In this document: positions 1 through 6,432 of the stretch, piece after piece
Layout: the number at the start of each line of letters is the position of its first letter
How positions within the stretch are numbered: position 1 is the first letter of the stretch
Assembly (NCBI GenBank): GCA_004554255.1
Contig: SFNC01000087.1
Coordinates: 1 to 7,793, forward strand
Source of the DNA: Bacteroidales bacterium
Lineage (GTDB): Bacteria; Bacteroidota; Bacteroidia; Bacteroidales; Muribaculaceae
Length of the DNA stretch: 7,793 nucleotides
Direction of reading: 5' to 3'
The notes under the pieces: generated by a model
Databases searched by the model: none
Seen by the model: the letters and a program-made list of their open reading frames with translations, nothing else
Told to the model about the DNA's origin: nothing
Program-made: the position numbers and the translations under genes

Positions 1-114
1 CATCGGTCATGTAGCTCGCTACATTCCCTCTTCAACTTGCGAAATTTCCTCGAAAATACACCGCCCCTGCATTAACAAATATTGGGGAACGGGGTCTTAG
101 CTGATGCGAGTTAC
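1..114. other. Intergenic tail downstream of the TPM gene; possible dispersed repeat
   Basis: No recognisable gene lies here. On the minus strand two reading frames stay open across most of the stretch. One gives a 17-codon ORF (19-72) beginning MQGRCIFEEISQ and stopping at a TAG inside the hairpin at 9-24. The other runs from a TAA near 73 to the window edge and is rich in Arg and Lys. Neither resembles a protein family I can name, and no U-tract follows the hairpin inside the window. The wording of this stretch feels like repeated intergenic sequence seen in Bacteroidales genomes, but that is an unverified impression. Confidence 0.3.
9..24. repeat. Short perfect inverted repeat (7-base arms, 2-base centre)
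   Basis: The arms ATGTAGC (9-15) and GCTACAT (18-24) are exact reverse complements separated by TC. As RNA this would fold as a stem of about 6 bp with a small loop. It lies about 90 bases downstream of the TPM stop codon, so it could contribute to 3'-end formation of that operon. However, no run of T follows it on the minus strand before the window ends, so a rho-independent terminator is not supported. It may instead be part of a repeat element. Confidence 0.4.
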
Positions 115-1371
115 TTACCATCCGCCGGAAGCACCGCCTCCGCCGGTCATTCCGCCACCGAATCCGCCGCCACCGAATCCGCCGCCGCCGCCGAAACCAC
201 CGCCGCGGCCTCCGGGAATTATTATCACGGGAGGAGCAGCCGTTTTGGCAATAGTGTAGGGGACTCCGAATGTGTGGTTACAGTTCAGGCACTGGTATTC
301 CTTAACGCCCTGACCGTTATGGCTCTGCGATGGCTGACGCAGAATGCGGTCGCGTACCATGCGCACGGCATGGGCGTGGCATTGCGGGCATTCGGTTAGC
401 GTGGATGTGGGGTTGCGATAAGCGTAAATATCTGTTTCTCCGCAGTTTGGACACAGCCATACGTCGTAGTCCACAGAATTCAGGCGTTCTTCGGTGTCCT
501 GGGCGGGTGTCAGGTATTTATTGTCTGTTTCTTCGTCCAGTTTGTTCATGCGTGTACCGCAGTTGGGGCATTTGTGTACTCCGTTGCGCCACTTTTCAAG
601 CATTGCCTTGGCCGGGAAATATACTATAAGCGGGAATGCCAGGCACAGGAAGGACATGTATTTGGATATGGGAAGGATTGACCTCATGGCCAGATAACGG
701 TCGTGACGGTCCATGCCTTTTGTCGTATTTACTTTATAAACAAGATACAAAAGCAATACAAGTGTGAGTACAACGGAGAAAATCAGGTACATTTCCAGGA
801 AATCGGCCAACGTAAGATCATTCTTTTCAGATTCTTCGTTGCTCAGAAGCTCGTCCCGGACATTAGGGTCGGTCATAATTTCCTGTATTTTGGCAACAGC
901 ATTTATCATGCCGGTGTCAAAATCACCTTCCCTGAATGCCGGACGCATGTATTGTCTCTGGATGCGTCCGGCCAGCGCGTCGGGCAGCATTCCTTCTACG
1001 CCATAACCGGTTCTGATACAGTATTTTTTTGCGTTTTTCACCACCAGAATCAGCAGGCCGTTGTCTTTATCCGACTTGCCGATGCCCCATTTGCCGAAGA
1101 GGTCCGTGGCAAAGCTGTCAATGTCGTAGTCCGGAGCCATGTCGTCTATCATGACCACAACCGGTTCGGCTGTGGTGACCGAGCGAATGTCACGGAGCAT
1201 GGTATTGAGTTTGGCCTCGGCCTGCGCCGAAATTACACCGTCCGGATTGGAAACCAGGCGAGTGGAGTCTTGTAATTGCACATTAGGTACTGTTTCCGGA
1301 GTGTATACGCCGGCGCTGACGCAGGTAACGCAGCAAAACAGTACAAGCAGGAGAGTATGTATACGTTTCAT
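115..1371 (-). CDS. TPM-domain membrane protein with two zinc ribbons and a Gly-rich tail
   Basis: This 418-residue protein starts with a Sec signal peptide (residues 1-20, hydrophobic LLLVLFCC core, likely cut after VSA). A TPM domain follows (about 37-167; family once called TPM_phosphatase, as in YgcG-type proteins), recognised by the WGIGKSDKDNGLLILV and TGYGVEGMLPD blocks. Two hydrophobic segments, about 191-213 and 234-252, flank a basic loop. Four CxxC motifs come next (CPNC 268, CPNC 307, CPQC 328, CLNC 361), which look like two zinc ribbons. The tail (387-418) is almost all Gly with spaced Phe, ending in Trp. TPM proteins are membrane-associated; roles proposed for relatives include photosystem repair in plants and envelope functions in bacteria, but no substrate can be assigned here. 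The gene starts 7 bases after the dGTPase stop in an AT-rich gap and is the last gene of the operon. The family call is firm and the biochemical role unknown. Confidence 0.88.
   Translation of the reverse strand: MKRIHTLLLVLFCCVTCVSAGVYTPETVPNVQLQDSTRLVSNPDGVISAQAEAKLNTMLRDIRSVTTAEPVVVMIDDMAPDYDIDSFATDLFGKWGIGKSDKDNGLLILVVKNAKKYCIRTGYGVEGMLPDALAGRIQRQYMRPAFREGDFDTGMINAVAKIQEIMTDPNVRDELLSNEESEKNDLTLADFLEMYLIFSVVLTLVLLLYLVYKVNTTKGMDRHDRYLAMRSILPISKYMSFLCLAFPLIVYFPAKAMLEKWRNGVHKCPNCGTRMNKLDEETDNKYLTPAQDTEERLNSVDYDVWLCPNCGETDIYAYRNPTSTLTECPQCHAHAVRMVRDRILRQPSQSHNGQGVKEYQCLNCNHTFGVPYTIAKTAAPPVIIIPGGRGGGFGGGGGFGGGGFGGGMTGGGGASGGW
118..213 (-). repeat. Low-complexity coding repeat for the glycine-rich tail
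   Basis: The last 32 codons of the TPM gene are a GC-rich array of Gly codons punctuated by Phe (residues 393, 399, 404), built on repeated blocks resembling GGNGGNGGNTTC. Such Gly-rich C-termini are common in TPM/YgcG-like proteins. At DNA level the array is prone to slippage, so tail length may vary between strains and the stretch is vulnerable to assembly error. Confidence 0.8.
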
Positions 1372-1378
1372 ATTTATA

Positions 1379-2719
1379 TTAAACAGCGGGTAAGCTCATT
1401 CCGTTCAGTTTGCGGTATAGGTCCAGGGCATATACGTCGGTCATGGCCGATACATGGTCCAGGACAGCCTGAATGCGCAGGTACAGGTCCGGTGAGTGAA
1501 CGTCGTATTGCTGAGGCACTTGCGAGAGCAGTAGCCGCGAGTAATTAAGTTCGGGATTTACTACAGCGTGAATAAGTTTTGACAGCAGGAATGTGATGAT
1601 TCGGTGACCGGCAAGTTCTATATCCACAACATCCCGGGCACAATAAATCTTGTTCCAGGACAGGCGTGTGAGGGTGCGGTAGGCGTTGCGTTCGCAGTCC
1701 GGGATATGGTCAAGCAGACATCCGGAGAATTCGCCGTCCAGGATGGCCTGCTCGTTTTCTATGAACACATTGGCACAGCGGTCCACAAGAGTGCCAATAA
1801 CGCAGGAGCGCAGGTACGATATTTTCTCGTGAGGGTCATCCACACGACCCATTGTCACCTGCATTTCTGCCTGTCTGTCGGGCGTGAAAAAAGCCATGAG
1901 GTGTTCAATAACCTCGGCCGAGGTGAGCACTTTAAGTTTTGCGGCATCTTCCAGGTCCATAACCTCATAGCAGATGTCGTCTGCCGCCTCCACCAGGTAT
2001 ACCAGCGGATGCCGTGCGAATCTCAAGGACCCTTCGGGCGCGTCGAGCCGTTTGATGCCTAACTCATCGGCGATTTTGCAGAAAGTGTCCGTCTCCGAGA
2101 TAAAGAATCCGAATTTACCTTTTTCGCCGGCGAGGTCAGAGGTGTAAGGATATTTTACTATCGAAGCCAGGGTGGTGTAAGTCATTGAGAAACCGCCGGG
2201 ACGCCGGCCGTTGAATCTGTGGGTAAGAGCCCGCAGGGCGTTTGCATTGCCCTCGAAGTTGGTGAAGTCGGCCCACTGTCGGTGGGTGAGGCGGTCGCGC
2301 AGAACGCGTCCTTCGCCTTCGCTGAAGAATGTGGAGATGGCTTTTTCGCCACTGTGTCCGAAAGGCGGATTGCCCAAGTCGTGTGCCAGGCATGCAGCGG
2401 CGACAATGTCGCCGAGGTGGTAAAGCTGATTCACCCACGGCTCACCGCTGTATTTGCCGGTGCGCAGCTCGGTTGCTATGTAATCGGCCATGGATTTGCC
2501 CACGCAACTTACTTCCAGTGAGTGTGTCAGGCGGTTGTGTACAAATACACTGCCCGGGAGCGGGAACACCTGGGTCTTGTTCTGCAGGCGGCGGAACGGC
2601 GATGAAAACACCAGTCGGTCATAGTCGCGGCGGAAGTCGGTGCGCTGCCCTCCCTTACCTGGTGCGGCAATGTTCTCCAGGCCAAGGCGTTTGTCGTTAA
2701 TCAGTTGTTCCCACCTCAT
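1379..2719 (-). CDS. dgt: Deoxyguanosinetriphosphate triphosphohydrolase (dGTPase)
   Basis: This 446-residue HD-superfamily enzyme hydrolyses dGTP (in relatives, other dNTPs too) to the deoxynucleoside and triphosphate, adjusting the cytosolic dNTP pool. The metal-binding set of the HD fold is visible: H66 in HNRLTHSLEV, the H113-D114 pair in AHDLGNPPFGHSGE, and a downstream Asp at 247/248 in EAADDICYEVMDLEDA. The N-terminal block FRRDYDRLVFSSPFRRLQNKTQVF and the FEGNANALR block (155-163) are family signatures, and the C-terminal MTDVYALDLYRKLNG also fits. It is shorter than E. coli Dgt (about 505 residues), like the 440-450-residue form common in this phylum. The chosen start gives MRWEQLINDKR, a usual beginning for this group, 6 bases after the synthetase stop. 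No key residue is missing, so it should be active. It is the middle gene of the unit, and neither neighbour suggests a nucleotide pathway. Confidence 0.95.
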   Translation of the reverse strand: MRWEQLINDKRLGLENIAAPGKGGQRTDFRRDYDRLVFSSPFRRLQNKTQVFPLPGSVFVHNRLTHSLEVSCVGKSMADYIATELRTGKYSGEPWVNQLYHLGDIVAAACLAHDLGNPPFGHSGEKAISTFFSEGEGRVLRDRLTHRQWADFTNFEGNANALRALTHRFNGRRPGGFSMTYTTLASIVKYPYTSDLAGEKGKFGFFISETDTFCKIADELGIKRLDAPEGSLRFARHPLVYLVEAADDICYEVMDLEDAAKLKVLTSAEVIEHLMAFFTPDRQAEMQVTMGRVDDPHEKISYLRSCVIGTLVDRCANVFIENEQAILDGEFSGCLLDHIPDCERNAYRTLTRLSWNKIYCARDVVDIELAGHRIITFLLSKLIHAVVNPELNYSRLLLSQVPQQYDVHSPDLYLRIQAVLDHVSAMTDVYALDLYRKLNGMSLPAV

Positions 2720-2725
2720 AATTGT

Positions 2726-4387
2726 TTATTTTTGATACAGATAGCGTTTGATGGAGCGTTTGGGAGTCTTCTCGAACTCATCGTACATAATCTTAGTCTC
2801 GGAAATCTTGGAATATGCGGGCAATTCCGTGTTCAGCTGGTCTACATTGAGGCGCATCTGTTCGTCCACGTCCTGAGAAGTGAGGCCTTGTTTCTCGGCA
2901 TTGTCAAAGTCGGGATAGATCAAAGCGCGCAATTTACCGCTGCCGGCGTCAACCACCAGGCTTTCGCTCACGTATGGCATATTGTTCAGCTTCTGCTCAA
3001 TCTCCTCGGGGTATATGTTCTGTCCCGAGGGGCCGAGAATAAGGTTTTTGTCGCGGCCGCGGATGTACAGGAATCCGTCGCTGTCAAGCTGACAGATGTC
3101 GCCGGTATTCATCCAGCCCTTGTCGTTGAATACGGCCTTTGTGGCTTCGGGGTTCTTGTAATAGCCCTTCATCACATTGTCGCCCTTCACCCACAGCACA
3201 CCGGGGACGTTCGCGGGGTCGGGAGAGTCTATATGTGCTTCCATGCGGTCTACGATACAGCCGCAGGACTGCGGTCGCTGCTTGAACCAGCGAGCGTATG
3301 AGATGAGCGGAGCGCATTCCGTCATTCCGTATCCCACTGTGAACGGGAACTGGATTTTGCGCAGGAATTCCTCGACGTCCTTGTTCAGGCCGGCACCGCC
3401 GATAATCATTTCCTCGCAGTTTCCGCCAAAGACCTGTGTGAGTTTGTCCTTGATTTTTCCCAGGAGATGGTCGTCCACAAACGGCACGTGCAGCAACAGT
3501 TTCATTACGGGTTTGTCCAGCAACGGGAATATCCGGGTCTTGATGATTTTTTCTATAATCAGCGGCACTGCTATGATTACGCGCGGCTTGACAGCGGCAA
3601 ACGCGTCAATGATAATCTTTGGCGACGGTGTACGTGTGAGGAAATTGACATGGCATCCGCGGCAGAAGGGGAAGAACATTTCAACCATCAGGCCGTACAT
3701 GTGTGCCAGGGGGAGCATACTTATCATCTGGTCTTCGGCCTGGAGAAAGTCCAGCCCGTCTATGCAGAATGTGATATTGGACCATAGATTCCGCTCGGTA
3801 AGCATAACGCCTTTGCTGAAACCGGTGGAGCCGGAGGTGTAGTTTATGAGCACGACCTCGTCGGCATCACGGTCTTTAAAGACAACATCTTCGGCAGTAA
3901 AGCGTTCGGGATAGCGGCGACCGAAAAGCTCGTTGAGGTGCTCGCGTGCGTTGGTAAGCTGTTCGTTGCGGCTCATTACAAGGCTGTAGTCGGACAGAAG
4001 GATCGCACCTTCCAGAGCCGGCATTGCCTCGCGGTCCAGGTTGTCGTCGGCGGTGCTGTCCATAAAGAGGATGCGGGAGTCGCTGTGGTTTATGAGGTGA
4101 TGCACGGTGTCGGGCTTGAATTCGTGCAGAATGGGTACCGCAACGGCGCCATAGGTGATAATGGCGATACAAGCGGTGGCCCAGTGTGCCGAGTTACGTC
4201 CGCAAAGGGCTATTTTGTCGCCTTTGCGGATGCCTGCGGCTTCAAACATTATATGTAGTTTGGCTATTTTTCGTGCTACTGTGGAGTATTGGAACGACTG
4301 ACCTTTGAAGTCTGTCAGTGCGAGACGGTTCCAGTTCTCGCGAATGGACCGTTGCAATAGGGCTGATGTTGTTGGTAGGGGTTTCAT
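2726..4387 (-). CDS. AMP-forming long-chain acyl-CoA synthetase / AMP-binding enzyme
   Basis: This 553-residue member of the ANL adenylate-forming superfamily activates a carboxylate, probably a fatty acid, with ATP to an acyl-AMP, then transfers it to CoA or possibly ACP. Core motifs are intact: the P-loop YTSGSTGFSKGVM (183-195), GYGMTECAP (352-360) containing the adenine/ATP-contact TE, the WMNTGD block (425-430) with its ribose-binding Asp, and the hinge RGRDKN (443-448). The FAA1-like pattern and lack of extra domains point to the long-chain fatty-acid ligase branch. There is no signal peptide or clear membrane segment, so it is a cytosolic or peripheral enzyme. The C-terminal catalytic-lysine region reads TPKRSIKRYL and does not align simply with the usual Lys position (see findings). 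It is first in its operon, with a consensus promoter 49 bases upstream of the start. Many Bacteroidales lack classical beta-oxidation, so salvage of exogenous or membrane-derived fatty acids is a likelier role than catabolism; that is inference. Confidence 0.9.
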   Translation of the reverse strand: MKPLPTTSALLQRSIRENWNRLALTDFKGQSFQYSTVARKIAKLHIMFEAAGIRKGDKIALCGRNSAHWATACIAIITYGAVAVPILHEFKPDTVHHLINHSDSRILFMDSTADDNLDREAMPALEGAILLSDYSLVMSRNEQLTNAREHLNELFGRRYPERFTAEDVVFKDRDADEVVLINYTSGSTGFSKGVMLTERNLWSNITFCIDGLDFLQAEDQMISMLPLAHMYGLMVEMFFPFCRGCHVNFLTRTPSPKIIIDAFAAVKPRVIIAVPLIIEKIIKTRIFPLLDKPVMKLLLHVPFVDDHLLGKIKDKLTQVFGGNCEEMIIGGAGLNKDVEEFLRKIQFPFTVGYGMTECAPLISYARWFKQRPQSCGCIVDRMEAHIDSPDPANVPGVLWVKGDNVMKGYYKNPEATKAVFNDKGWMNTGDICQLDSDGFLYIRGRDKNLILGPSGQNIYPEEIEQKLNNMPYVSESLVVDAGSGKLRALIYPDFDNAEKQGLTSQDVDEQMRLNVDQLNTELPAYSKISETKIMYDEFEKTPKRSIKRYLYQK

Positions 4388-4435
4388 GTGTAAGTTACAT
4401 TAAGGTGTAAGGAACGGCACGGGCTATTCCACAGA

Positions 4436-4466
4436 CAAAGGTAGTAAAAAAATCCGAGTATGCAAA
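4436..4466 (-). promoter_or_regulatory. Consensus Bacteroidetes promoter for the synthetase-dgt-TPM operon
   Basis: Read on the minus strand, TTTG at 4466-4463 is followed by a 19-base spacer and TACCTTTG at 4443-4436. This matches the Bacteroidetes primary-sigma consensus (-33 TTTG and -7 TAnnTTTG) exactly, with normal spacing. Transcription would start near 4430, giving an untranslated leader of about 43 bases before the ATG at 4387. The leader has no Shine-Dalgarno sequence, as expected for the phylum. The -33 box lies within the U-tract of the upstream terminator. Confidence 0.8.
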
Positions 4467-4506
4467 AAGAAGAATTGCCGCAGCAGATGACTGTAGCGGC
4501 AATTCT
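4463..4506 (-). terminator. Rho-independent terminator of the aminotransferase-Wzi-lipoprotein unit
   Basis: On the minus strand a perfect 11-bp stem is formed by AGAATTGCCGC (4506-4496) and GCGGCAATTCT (4481-4471). It encloses a 14-base loop that can pair three more bases internally (CAG/CTG), and is followed by TCTTTTTG. It begins 28 bases after the lipoprotein stop codon, exactly where the operon should end. The complement does not have a comparable T-run directly after the stem (it reads ATGGG), so the terminator appears to act on minus-strand transcripts only. Confidence 0.87.
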
Positions 4507-4534
4507 ATGGGAATTCGGCTATGGTGACAGCCGG

Positions 4535-4933
4535 TCAGAATTTCTCGAAGGTGTAGATGGCGTTGTTGGAGTCCATGCGCATCACCAGTCGTTCCTTTGT
4601 TAAATGTTCAATGTGGAAATTAACGGTACATGGCGTTTTGGGGAATCCGATAGCCGACAGCTTGTGCTCGTAAGGGAATTCCAGAGCCAGAGTCTTGGCT
4701 TTCTTGTCGTAATAAAGATTACCGGCACAGCGTCCGGCACCAAACAGCCGGATGTTGAAAGTGTGCATCTGTATTGCCAGGAACGCCTCGTCCGGTTCCG
4801 TTACGGAACCGTCGGTCTGTTCAATGGTTAGAAATCGCCAGTTACCGTCCAGGTCGCCATTAATATTGTGATAATGGCATGCGGAGAGGGCAAAAGCTAC
4901 AACAGTAGCGAATATTATGCAAAAATGTTTCAT
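4535..4933 (-). CDS. Small lipocalin-like lipoprotein
   Basis: This 132-residue protein begins with a lipoprotein signal peptide: MKHFCIIFATVVAFALSAC, with lipobox LSAC and the lipidated Cys at residue 19. The mature part starts near NGDLDGNWRFL, the G-x-W turn typical of lipocalin-like domains in Bacteroidales, followed by alternating short beta-strands ending in AIYTFEKF; the whole is one small beta-barrel or sandwich. Cys 69 and Cys 102 could form a disulfide. An upstream in-frame ATG at 5026 would add 31 residues of basic, non-signal sequence deep inside the Wzi gene. The start at 4933 is preferred because it restores the signal peptide and gives an ATGA overlap with the Wzi stop, implying translational coupling. 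No Asp follows the lipidated Cys (it is His), so the sorting signal is unclear. It probably sits in the envelope and serves the Wzi protein or a hydrophobic ligand; the ligand is unknown. Confidence 0.82.
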   Translation of the reverse strand: MKHFCIIFATVVAFALSACHYHNINGDLDGNWRFLTIEQTDGSVTEPDEAFLAIQMHTFNIRLFGAGRCAGNLYYDKKAKTLALEFPYEHKLSAIGFPKTPCTVNFHIEHLTKERLVMRMDSNNAIYTFEKF

Positions 4934-6423
4934 AGCAGGCCGGTTTTTCTGATTGTGAACATTGCGCCGAAGTTGTGACCTACCATGCTGCCGTTGTCCA
5001 GACCCAGCGAGATAGAGCCGCCCCAACCGTGCAAGGATTTGGGATGCCAGTTAGCTTCGGCAAGGAAATTTATGTTGTTGCGTACAATGTGGTACGGCTG
5101 CCAGTAACGCCCCCAACCGCGAGTGTATGTGGCCAGGAATCGCCAGTTAAGCTGAGGAGTGGGGTCTCCCGAAAGGCCGAAGTGGTGGGATATTACGCGA
5201 GTACATTTAAAGGTCAGCGAGTGGTCGCTATTCCATAGCGGAGATATCAGCAACGGGTTTCCGATGCCCATGCCCCAGTTGCTCCATCCTCCGTACACGC
5301 CGTGGTTGTAGTAGTCGTCCAGACCGCTTACCTGCTCGGGAATTTCCGGAGTGTGGTCCCAATATACCGGTCCGGCCTGGTATTTTGTGTACATATATTC
5401 GTAAACGAATTTGGAGAGGAACGGGTTCTTGGGGAGTTTTGCTTCCACGCCCAGCAGGCCGTCGTGCCATACATAGTCAAAGAACATCATGGAATGGTCC
5501 TCAAAGAAGTGCAGATAGTACAGGGACAGCATAGAGCCTTCGCCCACGGGCTTGTGCCAGTTTACGCGTGCGCTCCATTCACCCACATGGTTTCCCAGCA
5601 CATTTGTCTGCTCGCCGATGGGGGCGCTGCTGTCACCGCCGGAGGGGAATATAATCTTGATAATGTCCTTGAATCCGTGAGGGAATTGTCGCAGAACAGT
5701 TTCACCGCGCATTTCCTTGCCACCAAACTGTGCGGCCATCTCAAGTCCGCCTTCAAAATCCACGGGGAATTTGTCAAGGTTACCGATTTTCAGTCTCAGA
5801 CCCTTGCTGTGATACAGAATGTCCTTGTGGTATTTCAGCTTGGGGTTAACCCAGTTGTGCTGCCAGTCGCCGTCGGTGTACAAGCCGAAACTTATGTAGG
5901 CCTTGAAACCGAGCCAATGCTTGGTGCCGGGGATGTACATGTAATCGGGCATTCTGAGCATTGCCTGTGGGATGGGCAGGGCGTTGCCGGAGAACAGCAG
6001 GTCGCCGGACGACAGATTCTGATCCACCAGCCTGTCCGACTCGAGTTTAGATCCGACGGTAAGCTGGAAATCGCGGTAGCGGATGGCTCCGTACAGTTCG
6101 CGGATAAGGAACGGTGCCTCGGTGCGCCAGGAGCCTACCAGGTCAACGCCGGCGTTCCACGACCAGTGGCGGTCTATGGCGCCCATGGTGTGCACTGCAC
6201 CGCGCACATATCCGAAGTCGGTCTTGACAGAGCCAAGGCCGCCGCGGTTGGAAATCAGCCAGAACGGGGTCTGGCCGGCGCGGTCGCTGACAGTAGCCGT
6301 AACCTCGGCTTCGTAGGAGCCCTGAAAACGCGTTAGTGTGTCCTGAGGTGTCTCAGTCTGTTGTGCGGTGGCACACAGAGCAGTAAACAGTGCAGGGACA
6401 ATCAGTAATTTTTTCAATGACAT
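4930..6423 (-). CDS. Capsule assembly Wzi family outer-membrane beta-barrel protein
   Basis: This 497-residue protein carries a cleavable signal peptide (1-20, LLIVPALFTALCATA, cut before QQ) followed by a long series of amphipathic beta-strands rich in Tyr, Trp and Phe. Blocks characteristic of the Wzi family in Bacteroidales are seen: FWLISNRGGLGSV (54-66), the LTVGSKLESD and DQNLSSGDLLFSGNALPIP region (121-152), LGFKAYISFGLYTDGDW (171-187), and DDYYNHGVYGGW...GMGIGNPLL (369-392). Wzi of E. coli (about 480 residues) is an 18-stranded barrel that helps anchor group 1 capsule at the surface. In Bacteroidales the family is usually linked to surface-polysaccharide loci, but individual roles are largely untested. 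The gene begins 9 bases after the aminotransferase stop and overlaps the next gene by four bases, so it lies inside one operon with them. The C-terminal residues are Leu-Leu after a strand, not the classical terminal Phe. Confidence 0.9.
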   Translation of the reverse strand: MSLKKLLIVPALFTALCATAQQTETPQDTLTRFQGSYEAEVTATVSDRAGQTPFWLISNRGGLGSVKTDFGYVRGAVHTMGAIDRHWSWNAGVDLVGSWRTEAPFLIRELYGAIRYRDFQLTVGSKLESDRLVDQNLSSGDLLFSGNALPIPQAMLRMPDYMYIPGTKHWLGFKAYISFGLYTDGDWQHNWVNPKLKYHKDILYHSKGLRLKIGNLDKFPVDFEGGLEMAAQFGGKEMRGETVLRQFPHGFKDIIKIIFPSGGDSSAPIGEQTNVLGNHVGEWSARVNWHKPVGEGSMLSLYYLHFFEDHSMMFFDYVWHDGLLGVEAKLPKNPFLSKFVYEYMYTKYQAGPVYWDHTPEIPEQVSGLDDYYNHGVYGGWSNWGMGIGNPLLISPLWNSDHSLTFKCTRVISHHFGLSGDPTPQLNWRFLATYTRGWGRYWQPYHIVRNNINFLAEANWHPKSLHGWGGSISLGLDNGSMVGHNFGAMFTIRKTGLL

Positions 6424-6432
6424 ATAGAATAT

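Noticed and set aside
64..87. CCCC/GGGG pairing (64-67 with 84-87) as a terminator of the TPM operon.
   Set aside because: The stem is four bases with a 16-base loop and no T-run follows on the minus strand.
703..1275. A 190-codon open frame on the plus strand opposite the TPM gene.
   Set aside because: The minus-strand protein has a signal peptide, TPM motifs and paired CxxC motifs; the plus-strand translation shows no family features.
1379..2719. The dGTPase gene as part of an anti-phage defence island.
   Set aside because: It resembles the housekeeping type and has no toxin, nuclease, sensor or mobile-element neighbours; both flanking genes look like ordinary chromosomal genes.
4388..4411. 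Direct repeat GTGTAAG (4388-4394 and 4405-4411) in the leader of the synthetase gene.
   Set aside because: Seven bases twice in a short leader is within chance, and no structure or known binding motif fits.
4934..5026. A 31-residue N-terminal extension of the lipocalin-like protein, starting at an in-frame ATG at 5026.
   Set aside because: It would lie entirely within the Wzi gene, is basic and non-hydrophobic, and would bury the lipoprotein signal peptide. The start at 4933 gives a proper lipobox position and an ATGA overlap.
5302..6336. A 344-codon open frame on the plus strand opposite the Wzi gene.
   Set aside because: It has no recognisable domain, lies wholly antisense to a gene with clear family motifs and signal peptide, and is explained by base composition of the opposite strand.
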